64,000 nucleotides of DNA, taken from positions 231,089 to 295,088 of the forward strand of contig LUCM01006819.1 of assembly GCA_008360955.1 (NCBI GenBank), read 5' to 3'. Of the stretch, positions 11,701 to 23,844 are shown piece after piece. Made by a program: the position numbers and the translations under genes. Position 1 is the first letter of the stretch. The number at the start of each line of letters is the position of its first letter. The notes beneath the pieces are model-generated. The model was given only the letters and a program-made list of their open reading frames with translations, was not told the origin of the DNA and did not search any database. Source of the DNA: Fasciolopsis buskii (taxonomy: Eukaryota > Platyhelminthes > Trematoda > Plagiorchiida > Fasciolidae).

Positions 11701-14700
11701 GTAAATCACCTTAGTCAGCAAGAATGCACAGGAAATACAAATCGCATCTTACTGTTTTCTGGCCAAAGCATCCAGACACAGCCACCGGTTTGCAGCCGCC
11801 TAGTGGATTGAACATCTTCGGGACTAGCAGGTGCATTTGCCTGAGCTCTTTCTTTGTTGTGACGAAGTAGAAACAATAAATAATCTGAATTACTTAGTGT
11901 TGTGCAGCACCTAATCGCTGTTCGGATGTTTGTTCTCCAGTCAAACAAACCCAGTTGATGATCGGTACCGCCCTTCCTCACTAGCTCAGATTAGAATAAC
12001 GGAAATCAGCCGGCATAAACCTCTTTTGTTAAATGAAATCTCCATATATTTATTGGTTACTTTTGCTTGCTTAGTTACGCCTGTGCGACATCTGATATTT
12101 CAGCGACTGGCAGATCAAGCTTTGATTTGTCCCTCTTGTTCAGTGCAGTTCACTAGATTTAATCCATGCAGTTTTCTTGTCGAATTCGGACCACTCATCC
12201 TGATTGGTTGGCCCAACTCATGATATGGCCTTCTCAGTCTATGCGTTAACACTCTTGCCTTTTAATCACACTGCTTTTTTGGCTGGCTGTCGGTAGCCAA
12301 CGGGGTAACTCGGACTCACTCTGATCATGGACCAGCATCGCACAACCACTGATAACCAATAAAACAACTGTATCAAACTCAGGCGTAATGACAACTGGAC
12401 ATTCATTACCACACACAAGGAGCTTTACAGATGTCGTAGATGACTGACAATTACTGGCCTGCCCGTTCTCCCATCAGAAGAATCTATCTCTTGTACATCT
12501 GATTTGAAGCATATTTTCTCAGAGTGCTCTATTCCGGGTTGGACCAAGAAAGAATTGCAATAACTGGTTTATTACAATAAATCAAATTGGCTTTCAATGA
12601 AATAGCCGATAGCCAACAAAACTAGCCATCGAAATGATTCATTTCAGCTTTATTTTCTTCTTATTTACTTTATACTGATTTGAACATCCCAGTGCATTCC
12701 AATCAATATGAAAATAACAATGTAGCCCTGTTTTCGGTAAAAAGAGTGCAACTGTTAACGTAAAAACAAATTATTGAAAGGAACGGAATTTCAATAGAAA
12801 ATAAGTGACGAACGGGAACCAACAATAGACTTAAAATGAAGGACAATAAAGGATGTTCTGCAAGACTGAGGTGGATGAGGAAACAAGGGAGGTTGGTCTC
12901 TGAGCATATGGTTCTAATGGCCACGATAGAGAAATAACGATTGGAAGGTCTTTGAGTAGCAGGTTGGTGAACTAGCTTGTCTGCAGTGAATCACAGACAT
13001 GCCATACATCAATAAAGATTAATAAAACTAAAGGATAGTAAACCGGAGTACGATCTCCACAACACATTGTCTGCTCTAGCTTGCTCGCTACCTTATGATT
13101 CATCCTAATATAGCCACTAGTTGAATTTTTTAATTCTTCTATAGCCCGTCCTCGGATAAAACCATATTACAGCGTGTATAGTGCGTAATGCCCATAAATC
13201 CTTTCTTGAACTATGTCATTCTATTCCAATCCTATTCGGCGTTGCATCAAAATCACTGAAAACGAGCACGTTCAGTTATCTTTGTTAGTTTAATATATTC
13301 TGATTGTTGCCATTAATAACTTGAGCAACCTTTCCCAAATTTTTATCTGCTAAATGATTTCCCTTTTCGAGCTCATATGCAAGTTTTTTAAACTCCAACG
13401 CATAGAGTCTTTGAGCAGGAACAAAACTGATTTATTGTTTGAAAGTTTCCATTCAGATTATTCTCCCTTGATGTATTTTATTGGTTCCTTCTACTGGGAG
13501 AGGATGGGTTGGTTTCGTGAATCCCGGTCATCACGGTTACTCATGTAAAACCCTTGAAAATACCATTCCAGTTTATGTCTCATCCAGAAATCCCATAATC
13601 CATAAGGAGGTTAAATTGGTTCGTATCTTTGAAAACGGTATCCACTCGAGTTTTTATTTGTCCACTACATCGTCGAAACTCGCCTTGAGATGAAGGAGAT
13701 TTAATGACAACTCTAATTAGAACGTAGTCAGGTTCATGCATAAAGCTTTGAAAACATTGTAGTTACTCAAACACTACTTACCACACTCCAGTAGCCTCTC
13801 ACATTTTGTCTCTTCTGTTCAAACATTGTTCCGATGCTGATTGATCAGTACCACTCAACTAATGAGAAAGGCTGAAATCGAGGGAACTGGTGCTGACTCG
13901 TCGATTAACTTTATTGGCGGTGGTTGGTGATAAACTACTACAACCGAAGATAACTCAGCAAGCTGCAGTGCATGTCACCTAGAGAATAAAAATCCTTAAA
14001 AAGGTTTGATTTGCAAATCGGGTGATGTGTCACTTAGGTTCGAATTTATTGATTCCTAAAGAGCTTCCGAGTATTTCTCCGATGACCGCATTACCTCTGA
14101 TTTGGGTGCGAAATCTGTTGACATTTGAAGTATGGTATTCTGCAGGTTTATTTTCCATTTGGAACTCTTTATTTTGGTATTGCACCGGCAGATGTATCGA
14201 GCAACAACGTCCCTCGAGTTCGTTAGGCAGACGTCGATTGAAAATCTTTCGTGCTTGGCCAGTACTTGGTTTACGGTTTTCATTTTATTTAATCCACATT
14301 TGTAATGTGGACCTACAAGCTACATTAATAGATCATTCGCAGTCAACCGCAAATTCAATGTGCCTACAAAGTAATGGACTTAAATTCCATTGGTGCAATA
14401 ATTGCGTCGCTTTATCCTGAACAGTTCGTAAATCAAAGCAGCCAAGTGACTAACAAGTTGGCAGTTTTAATTATAGTCCTTCACTCTGCACGAGTTGTAT
14501 CATGTGATTGCCCGTATTCGCGGAATACAATCAGTCTACCGTTTTGTTTGGACGCAGTCAAGCATGTTCGCTCCAGCATACTGCTCGTCTGTTCAGCCGG
14601 AAGTCGAATATCCAAATCCGTGATTGCACTTTCGTTCTGTTGTCGCAATCGCTCCGCTTTTTCTCATGTGCTCTGGGTCAGGCGATTTCAGCCATATCAC

Positions 14701-14836
14701 ACGTTGCACATTTGGCGACAGCAAGCATTTTGATTCCGCCTTTGACTATACAATCATCAGGTCATGGGTGTGAAAAGTGACATTTGACTGCACTTAAATT
14801 GTTTCATTATTCTGTGCGTTGTTTTATTGTTTCCAG
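8778..14836 (+). other. arginase intron (6.1 kb)
   Basis: GT-AG intron, donor GTAAAT at 8778 and acceptor TTTCCAG ending at 14836, phase 1 (splits a glycine codon). It holds one decayed coding-like stretch near 11330-11700, described separately. No mobile-element protein was recognised in the rest. Confidence 0.75.
11330..11700 (+). pseudogene. decayed coding-like stretch inside arginase intron
   Basis: An open frame from 11330 to 11542 has protein-like composition and contains NSAPWYPELGSYHES near its C-terminus. After its stop, similar-looking text continues to about 11700 in other frames, with further stops and a segment reading SDPATGGVELLLWTRYFELN. That last piece loosely recalls the W-G-G-x-x-E-L region of OTU cysteine proteases, but the catalytic Cys and His regions were not seen. 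There is no ATG at the start of the frame. It could be a dead retrocopy or chance; I do not assign a function. Confidence 0.2.
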
Positions 14837-15024
14837 GTAAACTATCCGTGATTGATTTGGCCGAGTTGAACCCACTAATTGGATCCGAGTCCGATGTAGA
14901 ACGAACCAAATATACCGCGGTTCAGTTGTTGAAAACCTGTTTAGGTTTTCGACGAAGTGGACATTTGCCGTTTGTTGTGCAATCCTTGGCCAACGAAGGA
15001 ATTCGAAGTCGAGCAGATAAATGA
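14837..15024 (+). CDS. ARG: arginase, last coding exon
   Basis: This exon follows acceptor GTTTCCAG, completes a Gly codon split by the previous intron, encodes 61 further residues and stops at TGA 15022-15024. It contains KLSVIDLAELNPLIGSES, where the Glu of the E-L-N-P segment matches the conserved active-site Glu of arginases (usually D-x-x-E-x-N-P). It is followed by the expected C-terminal helix region ending LLKTCLGFRRSG. The tail after that (about 22 residues, ending Ala-Asp-Lys) has no obvious targeting signal. The joined three exons give 142 residues with matching phases (2, 1), which makes chance very unlikely. Codon use is even, and there are no frame breaks. Confidence 0.92.
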
Positions 15025-15223
15025 TCTCATGATGTTGTTTTGTCATTGTCTAATCCATTCAGGCATACCACAAAGAACCACTCGCAGTATTTTGATAAAG
15101 TCTAGATGTCCAGTGCTTTATTCTATTTTCCACAATTTACTTACATCATTATTCGTTTTCCTTTTTCCTCGCATTCGACTTCGCGTGTACACGGTGTATT
15201 GATGATTTTGGCAACAGTATCAT

Positions 15224-15229
15224 ATTAAA
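15224..15229 (+). terminator. possible arginase poly(A) signal ATTAAA
   Basis: An ATTAAA hexamer lies 200 bases past the arginase stop codon. Such hexamers are frequent in this AT-rich DNA, so this is only the first plausible signal on that strand. Confidence 0.25.
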
Positions 15230-18200
15230 ATCAGTCCTTACGCGAATTTTAATAAGCTGTAAATCGGTGTATATCCATTTCATCAAAAATATTTTATAAC
15301 TCTTTGGCTATAAAATACTTGCTGACCGACCGACTGATCTTAAGTGATTTTAAAATTAGTGCATGTGGATTTCACTTGACTGATAGTTCACACGAAGGTG
15401 CCAAGTAAATGGAGCTAGTGATTCCAGGGGCTGATAGTCGGCCGTGGCTGATAATGGGATTTTAATTACACACCCGTATATTCGTATCTTGGCGAAAATA
15501 CTCCGACTTTTTCCATATTTGTTTTCCAATCCCAGATTTGAGAAAACCAAGTTCGGCTAACACAGGTACTATCCATACTCGACGAATCACATCATTTTCA
15601 CAGTGATGCACATGAAAATACCCCGGCAATACCCGGAGAGTCCTGGTTAAGTTTCAGCTTTTTTATGATGTGCTGCAGTTTTGCTCGCTATTTCATAAAA
15701 CAGCCTGGCCATAGAACAACAAGGTAACTGGAGTTGGTGAAATATTAAACGCAAGACGACTATGTGGAAGAGGGAAGATTGCGAAACCAAGGAAGTTACC
15801 GACTGTGTTATTGATACATATCATTTATTGCTGTTGACCGTCCAGAAGGGCTGGTGGACGATGCCACAGACCCTACACCGGTTGTCTAACCGAACCTTTA
15901 AAAGCTGGTTTACTGGGTAGCTAGATTTCTCTGACAGTCCCCTGAGCTGCTCTCTGATTTTTTCTATATCAGAATGTGAGATAATCAACCGGGATACAGT
16001 GGTATATACAGTGTACAAAAAGAAAATTTAAATCAAATTTGTTTGTTGTTTGCAAATTTTGTTGTGCAAGAAATGTTTAGTCAAAAAGTAAATAATTTTG
16101 AGATATTCAACGGTATTTCTAGAGAATAAGTATCACCAAAAATGGCTTATGTCATCTAAGTGGGACAAGTGGCAATCTACGACCGAAAATCTACCCGGAT
16201 TTTCAGTAAAGTGAACTTAACCTAGAGTGGATTTGAAAGTCCAAATTTTCAGGTAACTTTCCTCCTAGAAGAAAGGATAACCAAGTACGGCACATCATCA
16301 CCTGGACGATGAGAAAGCTCAGAAAAATGACCAAAAGATAAGAAGTTTAAGCTCAAATTGAAACTGTAACATAGCTACGAAAATTGGAACTTATTCAAAT
16401 TGACACCGCCGTTTTGCAGAATAACTTCACACAAGCTCAAGGGTGGTGCTGGCAATCGTTCGTCTACTGTGTATTTTCTCCACCTCACTTAGTTGGAACG
16501 TGTGTGAAAGACCTCACCGTTTGGCTACCTTATTATAGGCACAAAATGTCAAATATCGTTTAGTTTGTCTCTAGCACTTCAGTGACTTTGTTGTCCATTT
16601 CTATTCCTTTCTCGTGGAAGCCACTCTTCCGTCTACTCTACTCAGATGACTGAATACGGTTGCACTTTCCATCTAACCACAGTTGGGTTCGAGTGACATT
16701 TTGTTCGGCTTGTACCATTTGTACTAGTGGAACATGTGGACAACTTTCAATCTATGCAAAAGTAACAAAATAACCGGATATTCGGAATGGTGAATTTGAA
16801 CTCCCTGAAGCGATCTCGGCTGACTGGTTTGGCTTGCCTTGGTTGTCTTTATTCCTTGAAATATTGCTCGAGAGATTTCTGATCTGATAATATTTTATCT
16901 CCATCATAAGTTGACCGAATGATGCGTGTTTGAAAGGAGATCCAACTAGACTGAATCTGGGTTTTGTAGACGTGGACTTGCATCTCCGACATTCTCAATC
17001 CGCGTTGTCATTTCACTTCGTCTTCTCTCAACTTTAACTGTGAATTACTTTTGGAAAACATGGCGAAGCTGCGAATATGTATTAAAAGTTTACCCGCAGT
17101 AAGGATTTTCCCTTTTTTAAGCAAACACTTGGGATGTATTCTTAACGGAACGTAGGGATCAGTAGGGTAATCTAGAGTTCTTCAGTCGTGGAAGAGCCCA
17201 TGAACGTCGGCAAGGTATCACGCTAGGAGAAACCAAGATATTTTACATACTCCACTGAGCCATAGGGCAAACGTTATTTCCTAGCATTTCCAAATGAAGG
17301 CGGGCAACTGCAAGAGAGACCATATATGTTATAATTGGTGTGATTACTGAAAACTTAAATGTAATCGAATACCTTGGTTTCCATCAATTAGTCGCCATCC
17401 CGAAATAACTCAAAATAGATTATTTAAGCCTATTTAAGCACATAAATCAACAACGATACTATGACCCTGTGTACTCTATGTAATAAATAGGCCTCTGGTT
17501 GCCATTTGCACCGAAAGGGAACACTAATTTAAAATGAATAATCATATCACACCTGAAGATTGGTACAATAACCTATCTCAACCAGTATCGAAAAACAACC
17601 TAACAGAAAGGGCTTTTATGCTGTGTTAGTGGATCTTTCGGGTCATGGATCCCCAAACACTATGAGCGACACCTCACTGATTAAAACCAGAACCCGATTT
17701 TTAGCTTATTGGCTAAATTCTGTAAATCTCTTTATGAAATGCATTTATTCCGTTTTAAAACCTACTGATATAGCAATGATTTTTTGCATTAACTCCAATA
17801 AAGAAGTCGAAATATAAACTTATAAGAAGCAACATGTGCAATTTAGCTGTATCATCAACCGTGACATGTAAAAGCAGTATCGATAGAATTCTCTTTAACG
17901 TAACAAATTAAGAGGAACTTAGGTGCCACAAATGTGTACCAGAACCAATGTGTTAACCAACAAGGACGGATGGTCAGCAGATTTTAAAGCAAATTTATTT
18001 TAAATTCATAGATTGATGGTTTGCATTAAAACAGCGAAGCATATGACCGTAACAGTAAAAACTACACATTCCTATCATGAATTTATCCTTTGTTGATGGA
18101 CGAATTTGTGGTCTCTAAAAGCAGATCAGTTTAAACTCATACATATAAATGATAGGCACTGATAATACAGTCTACTTTTCACTAACCAAGGCAACAGCGA

Positions 18201-20387
18201 ACTGACGGTCGATCATGTCTCTGCGCAGTAGGGCTTCAACGTTTAGCAAGGCTTGTGTCGCAGCCTATTATTTGGTTCCGTTAAGAAAAACAATTGACGA
18301 ATTGCATGGATCAAGACAAAGCCTGTATAGTTATCTGGGTCTACATATTCAACAACCTGATTGCGGTTTGTTCAGCAATTACCGATAATACTTCAATCCA
18401 GGTAGTCGTTGTTGTATGAAAACGTGCGATCGATGACAGTCTCTACCTGTGAATTACCGTAAAACGTGGATAAATACTTTTATAAAAGTAAGTAGATAAA
18501 GTGCGAATCTCGCAAAAAAACGTGCAGAGACAGTAATTCACATCGGTTACTGAAATATATTGCCAATTAAGATGCCACAAAGGAAAGTAAAATTAAATTG
18601 TAAAACCTGCTCCGCCGGGGTGAGAACGGGAACTTTTCAATACAGTTATCATTGGAAATATGTGCTTGATGGAAAATCCAACAATTGCACCTTTGATATG
18701 CCTTCCATGCCATTAAATTATTCATCAAGACAAGTGATATACATAAATATAGATATATTACTAATGAAAATAATCCACAATAGTTCTAGTGTAAAATTTC
18801 TGCTCCATCAGACAACATGACAAAAAGCAAATGCTTATGTTTATGTCTCTCTTATTCTGCGTAAGCTGGAGAGTATTTGAGATAAAATGTCATGAGCTTT
18901 TATGTTAAATGGCATTTAATTAGTTGAGAAATTTATTCTATTTCCAATTTTAGCCACCATTCGTGTTTCAAAACCCTGACGCATTGCTACCCCGCTAAGC
19001 AGAACCACTTTGGATTTGCTCACAGCAACTTAACACATTTTGCCGCGAAATTCAGCATCACTAAAATATGGTACTCAAGGGGTAGGCCATTATTTTCTGC
19101 TAGTTTTTTAGTCATCATGATTTGGTGTCCAGTAGTTCCGGGGTGAAGGATTTTTATCACATACTGCAGGAAGTTTCAGAAATTCTAAGTCTTTTTTCCG
19201 CTGATTAAGCGGCTTATGGCACTTTCACGCCAAGATGGGACACTTTTTGAAAGGAATCAGGATTAAGGGCGTAGAAAACGTTTTATGAAGTATTACTTAG
19301 ATCATAGTCTGATTTCATTGGGCTTTCGTAAAATAGAAAAAAACCACTCTAATGATTCCTGATAAAGCTTGATTAATAGCTCCTTTGCTAGACAACACAG
19401 TTTTTTTATTGTCTTCTTTAAGGTGTCAAGAGAGTATCTCGTTGACTAAAATGAATTCGTTTCCTCTACCTATGGCGCATTCAGTTTTGCTTAGTTTCTG
19501 AAGCAACTCCCATAAACAACTTTGAAAAAGTAACCGACCGAGAATACCATTGAACTCTATCTGGACTTTGGTGCGTTTAATAATGGTTATAATCTACCTC
19601 ATGAGCAAAAGAGAACTTTTGTCACAAAGCATTTAACAAGAATGCCAATGAAGATTTGGACACGGCCGGATATGATTGATATTCCCTACTAGCAAAATGC
19701 TGGTTACACAGTTTATTCATTTCTTTATATATTAATTTATGGTGAACCTTATATTAAAGTATTGTAAATTCTTAAGTGCAAACATTCTAGTAGGCCGATG
19801 TTTCAAGTGAGCTTATTATCCAGTACATTGTACTAACAAGGCCTTTTGCTGTTTCCTGTTCACTATGCGACTGATTGATGCAGTGCGTTTAGTAGAACTT
19901 AATGCAAATTTATCTTTGATATAAATGGAGATACTTTCAAAACAAAGTACTCGAGTCCTTGATCGAGCGTGACTAGTAGACATCACTTAACGGGAAATAT
20001 TGTAACTTCGAAAGAACCACACTCCACAAACATAGGTCTAACAGTGGGAAGAATATTTGATAAATTAGTTATTTATATTGGACAAGCGAGTTCATTTCCC
20101 TTTATGTATGCAAACTGGGAAGGGTCATATGACCCATCAACATAAGGCTATGATGACTTCATGTTTCCGCAAGATTTCTTGAACGGACGGGTTCACTATA
20201 ACAACAAAGGTCATCTATGCCTGATGGCATCGTTGCAGTGTGTGAACAGATATTTTAGCGGAAATGTGGAATCAAACTCATGGTATTTACTGATAATCCT
20301 TTATGTGTTGTAGGTACCAAAAACACTGCGAATATCATCAGAGGTAATTTTCAATGGACCGCGATTAGTAAAATTATTCATATATAA
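15230..20387. other. noncoding DNA, nothing recognised
   Basis: About 5 kb with only short chance ORFs on both strands. No splice-bounded conserved exon, tRNA-like sequence or retroelement protein was recognised. Confidence 0.5.
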
Positions 20388-20413
20388 TATATACACCTAT
20401 ATATATATATATA
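20388..20413. repeat. TA microsatellite at left edge of the tandem array
   Basis: An alternating TA tract, interrupted once by a CC pair, directly precedes the first 317-bp unit. A similar pure TA tract closes the array at about 21894-21918. Confidence 0.85.
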
Positions 20414-20530
20414 TGGACTCTTCGACGAAGAGCTTCCATGCACACTCCTGTTGCTACAGATTCGATTCTGGTGAGAAATATCAATCAATTCGGAGTGTAC
20501 AAGTATGTGGATGTTTGGACAAGAGAGCAT

Positions 20531-20585
20531 CGGGTACGCATACCTGACGAGCGACAATAACCGCGAAACCGGTCGTGTGCTCCCG
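20531..20585 (+). ncRNA. type I hammerhead ribozyme, unit 1
   Basis: The catalytic core CTGACGA (20544-20550) is followed by stem II GCG/CGC (20551-20553 with 2062-64 of the same block, that is 20562-20564) closed by an 8-nt loop. GAAA follows (20565-20568), then a minimal stem III within the palindrome ACCGGT (20568-20573), and the cleavage base C20574. Stem I pairs 20538-20543 with 20575-20580 (six pairs, one G-U), has an internal loop, and continues with CGGG 20531-20534 pairing with CCCG 20582-20585. All invariant core bases are present. Predicted cut between 20574 and 20575. Confidence 0.88.
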
Positions 20586-20847
20586 GGCAAATTTTGTTTA
20601 CGCATCCAGATACTACTTCCTGCTTATATATATACATACGTATATTCTGGGGCATTCTGCCCTCGTTCCTAAGGTTGGCTCAGCCCAACTGACAAAGAAT
20701 TATCAACGAATCACAGTTGTGATTCTTCTGTGGACTCTTCGACGAAGAGCTTCCATGCACACTCCTGTTGCTACAGATTCGATTCTGGTGAGAAATATCA
20801 ATCAATTCGGAGTGTACAAGTATGTGGATGTTTGGACAAGAGAGCAT

Positions 20848-20902
20848 CGGGTACGCATACCTGACGAGCGACAATAACCGCGAAACCGGTCGTGTGCTCC
20901 CG
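20848..20902 (+). ncRNA. type I hammerhead ribozyme, unit 2
   Basis: Same sequence as the unit 1 ribozyme, shifted by 317. Predicted cut between 20891 and 20892, releasing a 317-nt monomer from the previous site. Confidence 0.88.
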
Positions 20903-21164
20903 GGCAAATTTTGTTTACGCATCCAGATACTACTTCCTGCTTATATATATACATACGTATATTCTGGGGCATTCTGCCCTCGTTCCTAAGGTTGGCTCAG
21001 CCCAACTGACAAAGAATTATCAACGAATCACAGTTGTGATTCTTCTGTGGACTCTTCGACGAAGAGCTTCCATGCACACTCCTGTTGCTACAGATTCGAT
21101 TCTGGTGAGAAATATCAATCAATTCGGAGTGTACAAGTATGTGGATGTTTGGACAAGAGAGCAT

Positions 21165-21219
21165 CGGGTACGCATACCTGACGAGCGACAATAACCGCGA
21201 AACCGGTCGTGTGCTCCCG
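21165..21219 (+). ncRNA. type I hammerhead ribozyme, unit 3
   Basis: Same sequence as unit 1. Predicted cut between 21208 and 21209. Confidence 0.88.
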
Positions 21220-21481
21220 GGCAAATTTTGTTTACGCATCCAGATACTACTTCCTGCTTATATATATACATACGTATATTCTGGGGCATTCTGCCCTCGT
21301 TCCTAAGGTTGGCTCAGCCCAACTGACAAAGAATTATCAACGAATCACAGTTGTGATTCTTCTGTGGACTCTTCGACGAAGAGCTTCCATGCACACTCCT
21401 GTTGCTACAGATTCGATTCTGGTGAGAAATATCAATCAATTCGGAGTGTACAAGTATGTGGATGTTTGGACAAGAGAGCAT

Positions 21482-21536
21482 CGGGTACGCATACCTGACG
21501 AGCGACAATAACCGCGAAACCGGTCGTGTGCTCCCG
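21482..21536 (+). ncRNA. type I hammerhead ribozyme, unit 4
   Basis: Same sequence as unit 1. Predicted cut between 21525 and 21526. Confidence 0.88.
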
Positions 21537-21798
21537 GGCAAATTTTGTTTACGCATCCAGATACTACTTCCTGCTTATATATATACATACGTATATTCTG
21601 GGGCATTCTGCCCTCGTTCCTAAGGTTGGCTCAGCCCAACTGACAAAGAATTATCAACGAATCACAGTTGTGATTCTTCTGTGGACTCTTCGACGAAGAG
21701 CTTCCATGCACACTCCTGTTGCTACAGATTCGATTCTGGTGAGAAATATCAATCAATTCGGAGTGTACAAGTATGTGGATGTTTGGACAAGAGAGCAT

Positions 21799-21853
21799 CG
21801 GGTACGCATACCTGACGAGCGACAATAACCGCGAAACCGGTCGTGTGCTCCCG
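21799..21853 (+). ncRNA. type I hammerhead ribozyme, unit 5 (partial unit)
   Basis: Same sequence as unit 1 and complete, although the unit itself is cut off at the TA tract 50 bp later. Predicted cut between 21842 and 21843. Confidence 0.88.
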
Positions 21854-21902
21854 GGCAAATTTTGTTTACGCATCCAGATACTACTTCCTGCTTATATATA
21901 TA

Positions 21903-22421
21903 TATATATATATATATAAGTTGTATTGGGTCCCGAAAGCAAAGTCGAACCAACCAGCTACCTTTCCCTTTTTTCTGGGTACCGTCCACTCATTGCCAAC
22001 TGCCTTCTCTGGGACAAAACTCTCGTTCTATTGCATCAATTTGATTGTAGCGATGACAACCTGGACTCGTAATGGCCACGAGCGTGGTTTCGCCTGTTTG
22101 ACTTTGTTTGACGTTCTCTGTGGTTCACGTGGTTTGGTGTCAGAAAGCGGAGTAACCGAGCCCGAAAGGTACACTGTTGATGTTCACTTGTTGTACCGAC
22201 TTAAGTTGTTCCAAATAGTACCCTAGTAGTTTGGATCCGTCTTTGTTTTGATTTGGGTCAATTTGGTCGCTACGCTTCGCTCAAACGTTCTGTCGTTGGG
22301 CTTACAGAACTCAACGGCGTTGGCAACCGATCGACAATGAAACTACACTGTCAAACGGCCAAAGTGGACAAGCCCGTGAAAAACAACGCCCGGGTGAACT
22401 AAACGGTTTTGCCCGTAGGCG
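21903..22421. other. unassigned DNA between tandem array and BEL remnant
   Basis: It starts with the end of a TA tract and continues with moderately GC-rich sequence containing an open frame to 22226 that shows no known domain. It may belong to the 5' part of the adjacent retroelement, but no gag, protease or LTR could be recognised. Confidence 0.3.
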
Positions 22422-23711
22422 TTGGTTGTATTTCTTCTCGTGGCTCAGTTTTGGAGTAGTTGGGTTTCCCATAAAGCTAGGAGCGTATTGTTGTGGTGGG
22501 AGGACGATCAGTTGGGTGGCAACCTACTTGAATATCAAATGACTTCGCATCCGCTTTGCGCTACCCCATCTCCATTTAGCGCAAACTTTGCTCTACGCCA
22601 AACAGCAATTGATTGGGGATATCGGTATGAAGAACCCGTCACCGGAGCGGTATGAGATAATTTTTACGTTTACGACTGCCTTGAGTCTCTGCCAACTGTT
22701 CATGCCTCTGAAGTGTTTGCTGGTCAAATCAGCACCTTGCTAGCAAATGCAGGTTTCCGATTGCGCAAGTGGGTAAGCAGTCATAAGGAAGTACTTGAAG
22801 TTCTCCCAAAGTCTGAACTGGCTCGCTATACTTTAGAAATCGACAGTTCCAAATCAGTACCAGAAAGAACCTTGGGTTTGGAATGGGACCCAAGCGAGGA
22901 TAAGTTCCAGTTTACCTTTTATACCCAGGTAAGACCACGAACGCGCAGGAGGTTGTTGTCAATGGTCTTGTCAATATCCAACCCACTGGGGTTGGATTCG
23001 CCCTTCATTCTGCCTGATAAAATGATGTTACAGCAGTTATGTCACAACCGGCTAGATTGGGACGAGCCAATAGGAGAATCAAAACAAAGACTTTGGGACG
23101 AATGGTTGCGAAGCTTAGGAACACTCGGGACCCTAAAGGTCTCTCGATACGTGCGTAACTTTGGCACCGCAGACAGAGGAAACCAATTTCATGTATTCTA
23201 TGATGCCTCCGAGGCCGGTTATGGAGCGGCCGCTCATGTTAAGGTCATCTCAAGTGCTTCTCTTCCATATTGTGAACTGCTTTTCTTCAAATCAAGAGTG
23301 GCACCTCTGAAGACGGTGACCATCCCTCGACTGGAGTTGACTGAGGCAAGGTTGGCATTAAGAATTTACCACACACTTGCCGAAAAGGTGCGAATCGTGT
23401 TCGACAAGACGTACTTCTGGACCGACTCCTCTATTGTTCTGTACTACATCCGCAACACAAGAAGGAGATTCAGCCCCTACGTAGCAAATCGGTTAGCAGA
23501 AATTCACAAATGGTCCAAGCCTTGTCTGTGGCGCCATGTAAGGTCGGAAGTGAACCCTGCAGACTTGTTGTCGAGAGATATCACTTCACACGAAGATTTC
23601 GAAAATTGGTTCGGTAGGCCGAAATTCTTAATCATGGATGAGGTACATTGGCCAACGCTGCCGGAAATAGAGCAGCCACCAAACATCGAATCGAAGTGGA
23701 TGTCAGGATAA
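22422..23711 (+). pseudogene. BEL/Pao reverse transcriptase and RNase H
   Basis: The first part (to 22655) carries the palm segment SANFALRQTAIDWGYRYEE typical of BEL/Pao, then an in-frame TGA (22653-22655). The same frame resumes at once with NFYVYDCLESLP. At the catalytic box the second position of the usual Y-V-D-D is mutated: codon 22671-22673 is TAC (Tyr) where GAC is expected. The following open stretch 22713-23711 (332 residues) is intact and covers the RT thumb (GFRLRKWVSS) and an RNase H fold with FYDAS (Asp164), IPRLELTEA (Glu209), WTDSS (Asp238) and NPAD (Asp284), so all four RNase H acids are kept. It would have made element cDNA in virus-like particles. Confidence 0.92.
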
Positions 23712-23844
23712 TTTGCATGACGCCAGAGGGTAACCCAGCGGAATCGTTTCTCGCCGGGTACTCGGATTGGTTTCAAGTGCTGAGATCCGTAGACTGGCTT
23801 ATCCATTTCAAAACGTACATTCATACTAAGATAGATAAATGCCC

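Larger units (their letters stand above)
20414..21902 (+). mobile_element. 317-bp tandem array with hammerhead ribozymes (retrozyme-like satellite)
   Basis: Five consecutive copies start at 20414, 20731, 21048, 21365 and 21682; the last is cut after about 220 bp. No difference was seen between the units apart from the array edges. Each unit contains a type I hammerhead ribozyme on the + strand, two short inverted repeats (for example GAATCACA/TGTGATTC at 20708-20725 and CTCTTCG/CGAAGAG at 20735-20749), and an internal TATATATATACATACGTATA tract. The period is not a multiple of three, so no frame reads across units; the 100-codon ORF repeated in each unit is incidental. Known relatives in kind are the Sm-alpha satellite of schistosomes and animal retrozymes: noncoding tandem repeats whose RNA cuts itself into monomers that can circularise and are thought to be copied by Penelope-like or other reverse transcriptases. 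Mobility here is inference. Confidence 0.9.

Noticed and set aside
20575..21828. Four identical 100-codon + strand ORFs and their 80-codon minus-strand partners in the tandem array
   Set aside because: They follow from the 317-bp repeat, cross the ribozyme, have no domain, and the period is not a multiple of three. The unit is better explained as noncoding.
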